A DNA stretch of 64,000 nt from Marinimicrobium alkaliphilum (GTDB lineage Bacteria; Pseudomonadota; Gammaproteobacteria; Pseudomonadales; Cellvibrionaceae), in assembly GCF_003259155.1 (NCBI RefSeq), contig NZ_QGMQ01000002.1:308925-372924 (forward strand), written 5' to 3'. The position numbers and the translations under genes were made by a program. The notes under the pieces were generated by a model. It was not told the DNA's origin, did no database searches, and saw only the letters and a list, made by a program, of their open reading frames with translations. Numbering within the stretch: the stretch's first letter is position 1; the number at the start of each line of letters is the position of its first letter. This document shows, piece after piece, positions 1-7,694 of the stretch.

Positions 1-2
1 AA

Positions 3-95
3 AACCTGATCGCACTCTTCTACATCAATATGTACCAAAGGGAACCGCTCTACCCGGCGTTTCTGAGTAAGGCTTATCAGTTATTTGAGGAATAA
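3..95 (+). CDS. C-terminal end of an unknown protein (truncated by window start)
   Basis: An open frame enters from the left edge and ends in TAA at 93-95, giving about 30 residues ending in LSKAYQLFEE. No start is visible, and too little is present to name a family. It is credible as the tail of a real gene because the frame is open to the edge and a gap with no better frame follows. It could also be a chance open frame. Confidence 0.4.
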   Translation, partial: NLIALFYINMYQREPLYPAFLSKAYQLFEE

Positions 96-305
96 AGCGT
101 CGAGATGAAAGTCGGGTCCCGGCGGCAACGGGTTTGCTGTGTGGTCTGAGCCCAGTGCCTGATAGGTAAGGGTGGTCAGTTGTGACGCACAAGGACGTCA
201 CGCTGGAGTTCTTTTCCGAGCCGCGACGCTGTGCGCGAACAGCGTGCGAATCTGTTGCTGGCGTTGGAAACCAGGCCTGTATATTAACCATTATAGGAAA
301 TTAAT

Positions 306-725
306 ATGTTCAGGTATTTTGGGGTCGTTTTCTTGGCTGCTTTTCCGTCTATTGCTCTGGCATGCAGCTGCCTGCATGCGCCGCTTGAGCGACATGTCTC
401 TGATGCTCGAGACATTTATGTTGGTGTTCTCGTCTCGTCAAGAGTGGTTGAGTCGGAGTCGGGCGAGGATTGGCCTCACATAGAAGGAACGCTAAGAGTG
501 GAGACGGTTATAAAAGGATCGCCGAATCAGGTGGAAATCGTCCGTACGGGATTCGGGGGTGGCGACTGTGGTATCCCTATGACGGTTGGTCGCGCGTATG
601 TCATATTTATCGATAACGATCGTCGATCAATTGGGAACTGCGGGGCTTCTGAGCAGTTGCGGCGTTATGAAGAAAAGCGTTATATCGAAAGGCTCAAGGG
701 AATTGTTTACGATCAGACCCTTTAA
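306..725 (+). CDS. Secreted NTR/TIMP-like domain protein
   Basis: 139 residues. A signal peptide (MFRYFGVVFLAAFPSIALA) is followed directly by CSCLH, so cleavage would leave a cysteine as the first mature residue, as in metalloproteinase inhibitors of the TIMP/NTR fold. The rest fits that fold's pattern: a strand with YVGVLVSSRV near residue 40, VIKGSP near 70, GGDCGIPMTVGRAYVIFI near 85-102 and a late CGAS, giving paired cysteines. In the family an N-terminal Cys-x-Cys can chelate zinc in a protease, but many bacterial members have no assigned target. The start follows GGAAATTAAT, a weak ribosome site. The gene is richer in A/T than the housekeeping genes downstream. A lipoprotein is less likely because the residue at -3 to the cysteine is not leucine. 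The family call is by eye. Confidence 0.6.
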   Translation: MFRYFGVVFLAAFPSIALACSCLHAPLERHVSDARDIYVGVLVSSRVVESESGEDWPHIEGTLRVETVIKGSPNQVEIVRTGFGGGDCGIPMTVGRAYVIFIDNDRRSIGNCGASEQLRRYEEKRYIERLKGIVYDQTL

Positions 726-816
726 GCAATTGGTCGCGACGTCGGCGCGTGTCCGCTGGTTCGCTGGCACTGTAAAGAAGGTTATTTCATTCGGGAGCGT
801 GCAAACAGGTGACACG

Positions 817-1317
817 GTGAAAATTACTATTGTTTTGCTTATTTTTCTAAGTTGCGTAGCCAATGCATCTACGCCCATCGAATTTCACGCTCATGAAATG
901 AGCATGAGTGGGGTTCTCCCTCAGCCCTATGGAACGTTGGAGTTTACGATAAGGTTAAACGAAGAGACGGATGACGTTGAGGAATTCGTTATCTTCAGAG
1001 GAGCAGAGAGGATTCATGTTCCGGATGGCATAATTTCGCAATTGACGGATATCGAGCTTGGCACATTGCAGGTGTCTCACGAGATGCACCGGGGTGATGA
1101 TCCGTTTGAGTCACTCTTTGGGGATGACGGAGACTGGCTTCATTTTACCTTCGAGCATGGACCTCGTCATCGGGCGGAGGCAGTAAGAGATGAGGTTCCT
1201 GTATTTCAGTGGGGAAGGGACAGAATCACGGTAACGATTATCAAAGGAAAGGATGTCACCGTAACCAGGGAGCCTCTGGTAGACTCTTACGAGGGTTGGA
1301 GGGAAAGAACGTGGTAG
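817..1317 (+). CDS. Secreted protein of unknown function
   Basis: 166 residues from a GTG at 817. The frame is open further upstream to 586 but overlaps the preceding gene. GTG 817 is chosen because it has an AGGTGA ribosome site just before it and begins a clean signal peptide (MKITIVLLIFLSCVANA, cleaved before STPIEF). The mature part is acidic, with two segments rich in Asp/Glu and Phe (EETDDVEEFVIF and DDPFESLFGDDGDWLHF), and looks like a small beta-rich periplasmic protein. No family is recognised. It lies 7 bases before the next gene, so the two are probably co-transcribed. Confidence 0.6.
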   Translation: MKITIVLLIFLSCVANASTPIEFHAHEMSMSGVLPQPYGTLEFTIRLNEETDDVEEFVIFRGAERIHVPDGIISQLTDIELGTLQVSHEMHRGDDPFESLFGDDGDWLHFTFEHGPRHRAEAVRDEVPVFQWGRDRITVTIIKGKDVTVTREPLVDSYEGWRERTW

Positions 1318-1324
1318 TTAATAG

Positions 1325-1849
1325 ATGAAAACCGTCGAATTTCTCGCCCTCGGCCTTCGCCTGGTAGGCATTTATGCGTTTCTCAAGGGTATTCAGAATA
1401 TTGCGCTAGTCTTTTCTCAGGCGCCGATTTATCACGCACAGAACGTCGATTTTACGGCGTACTATCTGGTGTCTGGCATTCTTGTCGCGCTCTACTTTGC
1501 GGTGGCACTGTTGCTGGTGATTCGGCCAGTCTGGCTGGCTCAGCTGCTGATGCCCAAGGTGCCCGTACAAGAAGATGCAACGCCTGATTCTTCCTATAGT
1601 GCCTTACAGACGGCAGCGCTGACTGTGCTGGGTGTCTACATTGTTTCCTATTCGCTGCCGCAAGTGGTGCACAATTTGGCGCTTTTCTGGCAAGCAACAA
1701 CGATGGTCGAGTACTACTCTCAGATTCAGCGTCATAATCACGGCTTCCACTTGCTGGCGCGTTGTATTGAATTGGGCATCGGCATTTATCTATGTCTTCA
1801 GGCCAAGGGGCTCGTCAATCTCTTGCAGCGGTTAAGGGGGCGTGGGTAG
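1325..1849 (+). CDS. Four-helix inner-membrane protein of unknown function
   Basis: 174 residues with about four hydrophobic segments: residues 5-28, 46-67, 95-115 and 140-160. A short soluble loop (VPVQEDATPDSSYS) separates the two helical pairs. No catalytic or metal-binding motif is visible and the family is not recognised. The stop codon overlaps the GTG start of the next gene as TAGTG, which suggests translational coupling with the esterase lipoprotein. It probably belongs to the same transcription unit as the genes at 817 and 1849. Confidence 0.6.
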   Translation: MKTVEFLALGLRLVGIYAFLKGIQNIALVFSQAPIYHAQNVDFTAYYLVSGILVALYFAVALLLVIRPVWLAQLLMPKVPVQEDATPDSSYSALQTAALTVLGVYIVSYSLPQVVHNLALFWQATTMVEYYSQIQRHNHGFHLLARCIELGIGIYLCLQAKGLVNLLQRLRGRG

Positions 1850-2730
1850 TGGCGTACAGAGAATACAAAGTGCTTATTAAATTGCTCCGGATCCAAGGGG
1901 CTGCCCTTCTGATGGTTCTTCTGGCATCTTGTCACAACGTGTCACCTGACGTTGCGGGAAGCAGTGCTACCAAAGTTCCGCTCGATCACCTGCCTGCGTT
2001 GAGTGGCGATTACTTTCGGTTTGACTCCCGGTCGGTGGGTAGGCCATTTCATATCTACGTTCGATTTCCTGAAGGCTACTCGGCCAGCGATCGCGATTAC
2101 CCTGTTGTTTATCTGTTGGATGGCGATTCGCTATTTCCCATTCTGGCGGCCAATCATCTGTTTCTCACCTACGACGAGGGACTGGAGGAAGCGATAGTGG
2201 TGGGGATTGCCTATGGCTCCTTTGACGGTTCCATCAATAGGCGCGGACATGACTTTTCTACGCGATCTCTCGATGATGACTCGAAGCAGGGTGGCGCGGA
2301 AGCCTTCCATAACTTCCTCGAGTCCGAGTTGATACCGGAGGTGGAGGATCGTTACCGGGCTGAACCGTCAAGGCGCATCCTGTTCGGTCAGAGCCGGGGT
2401 GGGTATATGGTGCTTTATTCCGCGTTCACGCACCCGGATGTGTTCTGGGGCCGAATCGCCAGTAACCCGACGTTCGATCCCGAGCGTGAACAGTTTTTCT
2501 CGCCGGCTGCCTCTGCATCACGGGACGACCTGGGTTTGGTGGTGACCAGCGGCACTCGCGATTTTTCAACCCTGAGGGAAGTTGCATTAGAGTGGCATGA
2601 AGCCTGGAAAGAGGCCGATGGCATGCCGTGGGCACTCAATTTTGTCTCCATCGAGGACGGAACCCATGCGGCCAGCAGCACAGATAGCTATCGATCAGGT
2701 GTGTTGTGGCTTTTCTCTGAGGACAGGTAA
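1849..2730 (+). CDS. Esterase-family (PF00756) lipoprotein
   Basis: 293 residues from GTG 1849. The N-terminus has a lipoprotein signal ending in LLASC, so Cys28 is the likely lipidation site. The mature part is an alpha/beta hydrolase of the esterase D / enterobactin-esterase type: FHIYVRFPEGY leads into YPVVYLLDGDSLF, the nucleophile elbow is GQSRGG (Ser182), and GTH (His273) fits the catalytic histidine. The substrate is unknown; relatives cleave acyl or siderophore esters. An in-frame GTG at 1870 is an alternative start that would also give a lipoprotein signal. GTG 1849 is preferred for its overlap with the preceding stop. Expected location is the periplasmic face of a membrane. Confidence 0.75.
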   Translation: MAYREYKVLIKLLRIQGAALLMVLLASCHNVSPDVAGSSATKVPLDHLPALSGDYFRFDSRSVGRPFHIYVRFPEGYSASDRDYPVVYLLDGDSLFPILAANHLFLTYDEGLEEAIVVGIAYGSFDGSINRRGHDFSTRSLDDDSKQGGAEAFHNFLESELIPEVEDRYRAEPSRRILFGQSRGGYMVLYSAFTHPDVFWGRIASNPTFDPEREQFFSPAASASRDDLGLVVTSGTRDFSTLREVALEWHEAWKEADGMPWALNFVSIEDGTHAASSTDSYRSGVLWLFSEDR

Positions 2731-2746
2731 CAAGGTAATTTGAACT

Positions 2747-3256
2747 ATGAGCAAGGAAAAGGCATTCAGCTTCATTAAAGGGTATTCATTTTCATTCGAG
2801 GATGAGGGGCGAAAGATCGAGGCGTGGTTCAGTACCTTCTCCGGTCTGGAGAAAGTATACGTTGATGGCGAGCTGGTGTCGTCCCAGAGAAACTTTGCCA
2901 AGGAATCGTCCAATACATTTGTGATTGGCGCTGATGAGTATGCCACAAGACTCAAGATGGTCAGCCTACTCAAAGGCCCGTTTGAATGCACTTTGAGTAA
3001 GAACGGAAACGCGCTCAGACGTCAAAAAATGGTTTTCCCTAAGAGGACGTCAGGGGCGGAAAGATTTCCGTTTTTTGTTCAGTTGGCATTTTTTATTGCT
3101 CTGGGCGGGGTGTTTGGTTTTGCCAAAGCTTATTGGCAGCTCCCGGAGGTATCCATGTATGTTTTTCTGGGAATCTTGTTTGTCTTGATCGTTGTCTTAC
3201 AGGGTAAAGGTTATATGGGATCGCGACCGGTTTTTGAGGACGATGACCTTACCTGA
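2747..3256 (+). CDS. Membrane protein with N-terminal soluble domain, unknown
   Basis: 169 residues. The first 100 form a soluble domain rich in aromatic and charged residues (GYSFSFEDEGRKIEAWFSTFSG and VYVDGELVSSQ), probably beta-rich. Two membrane helices follow (about 108-126 and 134-152) and the protein ends in a short acidic tail (FEDDDLT). The family is not recognised. It starts 16 bases after the esterase gene and ends 23 bases before the convergent HAAS gene. The local order suggests it is the last gene of the small unit that begins at 306 or 817. Confidence 0.6.
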   Translation: MSKEKAFSFIKGYSFSFEDEGRKIEAWFSTFSGLEKVYVDGELVSSQRNFAKESSNTFVIGADEYATRLKMVSLLKGPFECTLSKNGNALRRQKMVFPKRTSGAERFPFFVQLAFFIALGGVFGFAKAYWQLPEVSMYVFLGILFVLIVVLQGKGYMGSRPVFEDDDLT

Positions 3257-3279
3257 CGTCTGTTTGAAAGGCTGCGCCG

Positions 3280-4227
3280 TTACTCGCGTTTCATCGCCCT
3301 GAACTTCCGCAGTTTTCGCACGCTATCCACCGACGCTACAAGGATGTAGCCAGCCAGAATCGGGCCGATCACGCCCTGGCCGATATCCCACTGACTGATC
3401 CCTTCTTCGGTGTTCATGTGCAACGCTATGGCGTTGTCCCATTGGTAAATGATGGCCAGTATGATCACGGCGGGAATGTAGAGGCACAGATCGAGCGCAA
3501 TTTTGCGCCGTGTCCAGTAGGGGAATAGCAGCTTGCTGAGGCTTAGGGTAACGCTGGCGATGATCACAGCGTTGATCCAGGGCAACAGGCTCGGCCACTG
3601 TTCGGAAAACACCAGTCCAACGGGGTTATCAAACAGACTCTGTGGAACGATGTGGTTGAGCCACGCGAAAAAATACACGGTGACGACCGTTTCAATGGCG
3701 GAGCCGGTGCGGCTGATGTATTCACCTTGCGGCGTGACCCTGGGCAGGGACTCGGGTTTCCAGTTTTTGAAGAAATCGGTCAGGTTGATGTATTCACCGA
3801 ACAGATAAAAGATCAACGTCAGCCAAGCGAAGCCATAGAGACTGGCGTGCAGGGTGTTCCAACTGAGATGGATGATTGATTGCCCGATGTTTTGCTCTGG
3901 TTGGTTAAGTACTGATATCGCTGCCAATCCGATCTGCACGACGGCAATGGCGACGATCACCCAGCGCAGAAGTAGCAGGAAGAGAGGGTATAACTCTTCG
4001 CTCACCAGTGCCCGGCGGGGTTGATAGTTGGCTGCGACCAGCAGTGGGTGCCCGCGCTCTTTGAGCAGCGCTTTGGTCTCATCATCGGTGAGCTCGCGGC
4101 CCAGGGATTCGGCCCGGTGATCCCGCTCGTCCAGGAGGTCGCTGAGTAGCTCGTCTGCCACATCCTGGCGGACGTCCGTCGGCAGATGTGCCTTTACGGC
4201 GAAGGTATAACGTTCCAACCAGTTCAT
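3280..4227 (-). CDS. HAAS-domain membrane protein
   Basis: 315 residues from ATG 4227; the frame is open further upstream but only inside the padR gene. Residues 1-65 (MNWLERYTFAVKAHLPTDVR, then a DVADELLSDLLDE helix) are a typical HAAS signalling domain, which in many bacteria is encoded next to a PadR regulator. About six membrane helices follow (near 88-112, 128-150, 180-200, 215-240, 248-268 and 285-305). The start overlaps the PadR stop as ATGA, so the two are translated together. The inferred role is as the membrane partner or target of the PadR switch; its ligand or transported substrate cannot be read from the sequence. Confidence 0.75.
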   Translation of the reverse strand: MNWLERYTFAVKAHLPTDVRQDVADELLSDLLDERDHRAESLGRELTDDETKALLKERGHPLLVAANYQPRRALVSEELYPLFLLLLRWVIVAIAVVQIGLAAISVLNQPEQNIGQSIIHLSWNTLHASLYGFAWLTLIFYLFGEYINLTDFFKNWKPESLPRVTPQGEYISRTGSAIETVVTVYFFAWLNHIVPQSLFDNPVGLVFSEQWPSLLPWINAVIIASVTLSLSKLLFPYWTRRKIALDLCLYIPAVIILAIIYQWDNAIALHMNTEEGISQWDIGQGVIGPILAGYILVASVDSVRKLRKFRAMKRE

Positions 4228-4565
4228 GGTGTGTTCCCCGCAATACGGTGTAGTGCCTGATTCAGTAACTGCCATTCTTCGAGCATTGACTGGTGTGCGG
4301 CGTCGCCTGCGCCTGAACGCCGGTATACCCGGCGTTTGCGGCCCTCCTGCAGTTCCCATACGCTGCTGAGCAGTCCTTGGGCCTCGAGCCGTCGCAGGAG
4401 CGGGTAGAGGGTGCCTTCATCCACCTCCAGACCCTTCTCCCCGAGGAAGCGGCGCAGCGAGTAGCCATAGTGGGGGGCCGCCAGGGCCTCCAGCACCGCC
4501 ATGACCAACACTCCCCGACGCAGCTCCATGGTGAGCTTGGTTTGCCGTTCACTCTCTGTTGTCAC
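4224..4565 (-). CDS. PadR-family transcriptional repressor
   Basis: 113 residues from GTG 4565. The winged-helix core is clear: MELRRGVLVMAVLEAL, then YGYSLRRFL, then EGTLYPLLRRLEAQGLLSS with the wing WELQEGRKRRVYR. This is the phenolic-acid-repressor fold. PadR proteins bind palindromic operators as dimers and usually repress themselves and a neighbouring membrane or efflux gene. Here a near-perfect palindrome at 4581-4612 overlaps the predicted promoter just upstream, so autorepression is likely. The longer frame to 4610 would start inside that operator, so GTG 4565 is preferred. The effector is unknown. Confidence 0.85.
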   Translation of the reverse strand: MTTESERQTKLTMELRRGVLVMAVLEALAAPHYGYSLRRFLGEKGLEVDEGTLYPLLRRLEAQGLLSSVWELQEGRKRRVYRRSGAGDAAHQSMLEEWQLLNQALHRIAGNTP

Positions 4566-4580
4566 GAAATACCCAGTACT

Positions 4581-4612
4581 GTGTGATACACAGTAAATAC
4601 TATGTATCACAC
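4581..4612 (-). promoter_or_regulatory. Palindromic operator upstream of padR
   Basis: Arms at 4581-4595 (GTGTGATACACAGTA) and 4598-4612 (TACTATGTATCACAC) are reverse complements except for one base, around an AA centre. PadR-type operators are palindromes of this size with ATAC/GTAT or ATGT/ACAT half sites. The site covers the -10 region of the promoter that drives padR, which fits autorepression. Confidence 0.7.
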
Positions 4613-4627
4613 GGTATGGTTTGTCAA
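4599..4627 (-). promoter_or_regulatory. Sigma-70-type promoter of padR-HAAS
   Basis: Read on the minus strand, a perfect -35 TTGACA (4622-4627) is followed 17 bases later by CATAGT (4599-4604), a 4/6 match to the -10. Transcription would start near 4592, inside the operator and about 27 bases before the GTG start. Confidence 0.6.
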
Positions 4628-4709
4628 GATCCGGGTTTACGTGGTCCGGAAGCGGCTAAAGGGTTGGGTATAAGGCGGTAAAAGGGGCGGGGGGCAAGGT
4701 CGGTGAACT

Positions 4710-4737
4710 GGCCTCCCGAGCCGACCGCCGGGAGGCC
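4710..4737 (-). terminator. Hairpin after thuA (possible terminator)
   Basis: A 9-bp perfect stem (GGCCTCCCG / CGGGAGGCC) with a 10-base loop lies 9 bases past the thuA stop. No run of T follows it on the minus strand, so intrinsic termination is uncertain; it may protect the 3' end instead. Confidence 0.4.
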
Positions 4738-4745
4738 AAGGGGAG

Positions 4746-5522
4746 TTACTTGCTGATGCCCTTGCCCGTGGCAGCCCACAGCAGACCACCGAAGACGTGC
4801 TCCAGGAACAGGTCGTCTTCGTAAAGGGCGGGTACGTGCCCCAGGGCGGTATAGAAGGAGCGGCCGCCATCGTACTCGTGGTACCAGGCCAGCGGGTGGA
4901 AGTCACCCATGCCGTCACCGGATACCCGACCCCAGTCGGCGGAGGGGTCGTAGGTGCTCTCGTCAACGGCCAGAAGGTAGTTGAGGCCTTCGATCTTCTC
5001 CGGGCCGAACTCGTAGTATTCGTCGGTCAGCCAGAAGCGCTCGGGCATACTTTCCATACCGGGAAAGTTGCTGTCCAGTACCTCCAGTTGCGCGGTCTGG
5101 ATAGGCGGGTGGATGACGAACATGCGGCCCACCAGCTTGGTGTACCACTCCCAGTCGTAATGGGTGTCAGACGCGCTGTGGATGCCCACAAAGCCATTGC
5201 CAGCCTGAATAAAGCGCTTCATGGCGCCTTGTTGCTCTTCATTGAGGATATTGCCCGTGGTCAGCAGAAACACCACGGCATCATATCGGGCCAGGCGTTC
5301 GTCGGTGAAGACACCAGAGTCTTCGTGCCAGTCGATGGAGAAGTGATGCTTCTGACTGAGCTTGCGCATGGCGGTGACACCTTCGTTCACCGCTTTATGG
5401 TGAAAGCCATCCATCTTGGAGAACAGCAGCACATTGAATTGAGGCGGATCGGCGTGAGCCGTTGCATGGGTAAGCAGAAAGCCGAACAGGCAGAACATTG
5501 TTAGAAGAGTCTTCTTTAACAT
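4746..5522 (-). CDS. Secreted ThuA-domain protein
   Basis: 258 residues from ATG 5522, with a signal peptide (MLKKTLLTMFCLFGFLL... cut after ATAHA). The mature protein is a single ThuA domain (PF06283, class I glutamine-amidotransferase-like fold): FNVLLFSKMDGFHHKAV at the start, then GIHSASDTHYDWEWY in the middle and HPLAWYHEYDGGRSFYTALG near the end. ThuA proteins are linked to trehalose or other sugar utilisation, but their reaction is not firmly known. The domain is a clear paralogue of the N-terminal module of the large lipoprotein at 55475, which keeps the same ASDTHYDW and YYDGGR blocks. It appears to be transcribed alone. Confidence 0.85.
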   Translation of the reverse strand: MLKKTLLTMFCLFGFLLTHATAHADPPQFNVLLFSKMDGFHHKAVNEGVTAMRKLSQKHHFSIDWHEDSGVFTDERLARYDAVVFLLTTGNILNEEQQGAMKRFIQAGNGFVGIHSASDTHYDWEWYTKLVGRMFVIHPPIQTAQLEVLDSNFPGMESMPERFWLTDEYYEFGPEKIEGLNYLLAVDESTYDPSADWGRVSGDGMGDFHPLAWYHEYDGGRSFYTALGHVPALYEDDLFLEHVFGGLLWAATGKGISK

Positions 5523-5869
5523 TTTGAGGCTCCGTTGGTTATGGTTTTGTGGACTATATTGTGCCGTGGAGATTCTGACATTGGAAGTGTCGACTGGGTT
5601 AAGTTTGGTAACGGTGCTGGCGCAATATAGCGATGTCACTCTCAGTCTACGAATCTGATGGTTTTCCAGTGGTCAAAAAACAACCATTTTGTCACCTGAA
5701 TTTGCAAGCTGTGTGAAATCGTCCACACTTGTTGTTGATGCCGAGTACATTTTGTGACACAGCCTTGGGTTCGTACTTGTCCGCTGTAGTGATCAAGCAG
5801 AAAATCCGCGCGCTTTACGCGCGCTATTTTGGGGGATAGGGTTCAAGCGTTGAGAACGTGAGGTTAAAT
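5523..5869. other. Divergent intergenic region between thuA and the EAL gene
   Basis: 347 bases without a credible gene. The left part holds the thuA promoter. Near the right end GCGCGC arms at 5808-5813 and 5819-5824 form a small hairpin in the likely leader of the EAL gene. No clear promoter for the EAL gene is visible, though the stretch is A/T-rich. Confidence 0.5.
5553..5581 (-). promoter_or_regulatory. Candidate promoter of thuA
   Basis: On the minus strand ATGTCA (5576-5581) and TATAGT (5553-5558) are separated by 17 bases and lie about 30 bases before the thuA ATG. The -10 matches at 5 of 6 positions and the -35 at 4 of 6. Confidence 0.45.
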
Positions 5870-7576
5870 ATGAGCGTTGCAAAGACCTTTGATCTGATTG
5901 ATTGGCTAAGAAGAGCAAGATTACCGCTTGTCATAGTGATTTCTGTAATGATTTTGGGGGTTTGTTTTTTAGTTTACGTGACGGGCGGTGTAAGGTATGT
6001 GTTTGCCCATTCGATGTACGTTCCCATCGTCCTGGCCGCTATATTTTTTGGTGTTAAAGGAGGGATTCTCGCGGGGTTGATTGGTGGTCTTGTTTTGGGG
6101 CCGCTTATGCCTATCGACACAAATACCGGTGAAATGCAAAACACCATTAACTGGCTTTACAGGGTTGGTTTTTTCTCACTTATAGGGTTTGTTGTAGGCT
6201 TCGCCAGCGATAGGGTAGCCATCTATATTAAAGAAATGAAATGGCAGTCCTCGCATGATCGGCCCACAGGGCTACCTAACAGGGCGTTGATGGCGGATTC
6301 TATACGAGACCTTTCCAAGCTTTCTGAGAGAGAAGGGCATTCGCATTTCCTGATGGGGATTGTAATGTCGAATGCGGATGAAGTCGAAATGAATTTCGGC
6401 GTTAGTGCAATACATCAACTGATCACTCAGATGGCACATGTAGCACGATGTGAATTAGGGAGCAGTTCGACAGTTTATCGTATTGCCCATGATTGCCTTG
6501 GGGTAGTCCTTCCTGAAATCACGGAGGCTGATGTAACGCAGTATGCAAAGAATCTTGGGTCCGTTTACAAAGAGCCTTTGGCGTTTGGTGGTCTGCGTCT
6601 TCATTGCGATATCTATCTTGGCGGGGTTTCGTTAGATGGTGTTACAGACGATCCTGCCAGATACATTGAAAAAGTCAGGTACATTGCATCAGAGTCGAGA
6701 GCAAAAAAGAAACAGGGGATGTTACTTGTCAGTTCCAAGAATGATGCCAGCGTAAGAGAGAATATCGAGCTTCTTGGTGAGTTGTCTCAAGCATTGGATG
6801 TCGGGCAGCTGTCCATGCACTATCAGCCAAAGATTGTTATGAAGACAGGCTGCATTTATGGCGCTGAGGCGCTTATGCGATGGACGCACCCTGTTCGTGG
6901 AAAAATTCCACCAAACATGTTTATACCGCGCGCTGAGGAAAGCACGCTGATTGACTTGGTTACGCATTTTGCAATTGATCAAGCGCTAGGCCAGCTTTCA
7001 GTATGGGAAAAGAGCGGAATATCGGGGATGAATATGGCGGTGAACATATCAACCAGAAACCTGATGAATCGCGACTTTGGAAAAACGGTTCACCAACTTT
7101 TGGATTTCCATGGGGTAAGCGGTGAATCGCTTGAGCTTGAAATTACTGAGACGTCTTTTATGGAAGATGTTGAGAGCTGCATGGAAAATCTGACGGAGCT
7201 ATCTGACTATAATGTTATTCTTTCGATCGACGATTTTGGCACGGGATATTCATCATTGCAGTATCTGGACAAGCTCCCTGTTTCTATCATAAAGATTGAT
7301 CAATCGTTTGTTCGTGGGCTTCCTGGTGATATGGGGTCGATACATATTGTAGAGGCAGCTGTAGATCTGGCTCACAAGCTGGGGATGAAGGTTGTAGCCG
7401 AGGGGGTAGAGACCTCGGAGGCATGTGACTTTCTCAGAAACGCAGGCTGTGACATACTGCAGGGGTACTATGCGAGTGCGCCGGTGACCGCTGAGGAGTT
7501 CGATAGACTGTACAGTCAGTGCAATGGTCAGCTGTTGAGCTACCCGCGTTATGGCAGCAGCGCAGTGCGTACTTGA
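5870..7576 (+). CDS. Membrane-bound c-di-GMP phosphodiesterase (degenerate GGDEF plus EAL)
   Basis: 568 residues from ATG 5870, which has GTGAGG in ribosome-site position; an in-frame GTG at 5858 would remove that site. Residues 18-115 hold three or four membrane segments. Residues 128-290 are a GGDEF-type domain (HDRPTGLPNRALM) whose signature loop is lost (IAHDCLGV near 206), so it should not make c-di-GMP. Residues 300-550 are an EAL domain with all expected residues: EALMRW, NIS, LEITET, SIDDFGTGYSS, IKID, AEGVET and QGYY. It should hydrolyse c-di-GMP at the inner membrane. The gene is more A/T-rich than its purine-gene neighbours. No partner gene is adjacent. Confidence 0.88.
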   Translation: MSVAKTFDLIDWLRRARLPLVIVISVMILGVCFLVYVTGGVRYVFAHSMYVPIVLAAIFFGVKGGILAGLIGGLVLGPLMPIDTNTGEMQNTINWLYRVGFFSLIGFVVGFASDRVAIYIKEMKWQSSHDRPTGLPNRALMADSIRDLSKLSEREGHSHFLMGIVMSNADEVEMNFGVSAIHQLITQMAHVARCELGSSSTVYRIAHDCLGVVLPEITEADVTQYAKNLGSVYKEPLAFGGLRLHCDIYLGGVSLDGVTDDPARYIEKVRYIASESRAKKKQGMLLVSSKNDASVRENIELLGELSQALDVGQLSMHYQPKIVMKTGCIYGAEALMRWTHPVRGKIPPNMFIPRAEESTLIDLVTHFAIDQALGQLSVWEKSGISGMNMAVNISTRNLMNRDFGKTVHQLLDFHGVSGESLELEITETSFMEDVESCMENLTELSDYNVILSIDDFGTGYSSLQYLDKLPVSIIKIDQSFVRGLPGDMGSIHIVEAAVDLAHKLGMKVVAEGVETSEACDFLRNAGCDILQGYYASAPVTAEEFDRLYSQCNGQLLSYPRYGSSAVRT

Positions 7577-7654
7577 TTGCCCATTCGTTGCAGGTTGTCA
7601 TTGTCGCCATTAAGCAGGCAGGCATGATGACATCATGGAACTTGTGATTTGACT

Positions 7655-7682
7655 GGAAGGGGCGCTGTTGGGCGCCCCTTCC
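7655..7682. terminator. Strong hairpin between convergent EAL gene and purD
   Basis: A perfect 11-bp stem (GGAAGGGGCGC / GCGCCCCTTCC) with a six-base loop lies 12 bases past the purD stop and 79 bases past the EAL stop. It lacks a T run on either strand, so its role as a terminator is likely only by position. Confidence 0.5.
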
Positions 7683-7694
7683 TCCGTTGTCATT

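Noticed and set aside
25-291. Minus-strand open frame of 88 codons at the left edge
   Set aside because: It crosses the end of the truncated plus-strand gene and has no ribosome site or family features.
5808-5824. GCGCGC hairpin as a terminator
   Set aside because: It lies upstream of the EAL gene in a divergent region where no gene ends, so nothing would need terminating there.
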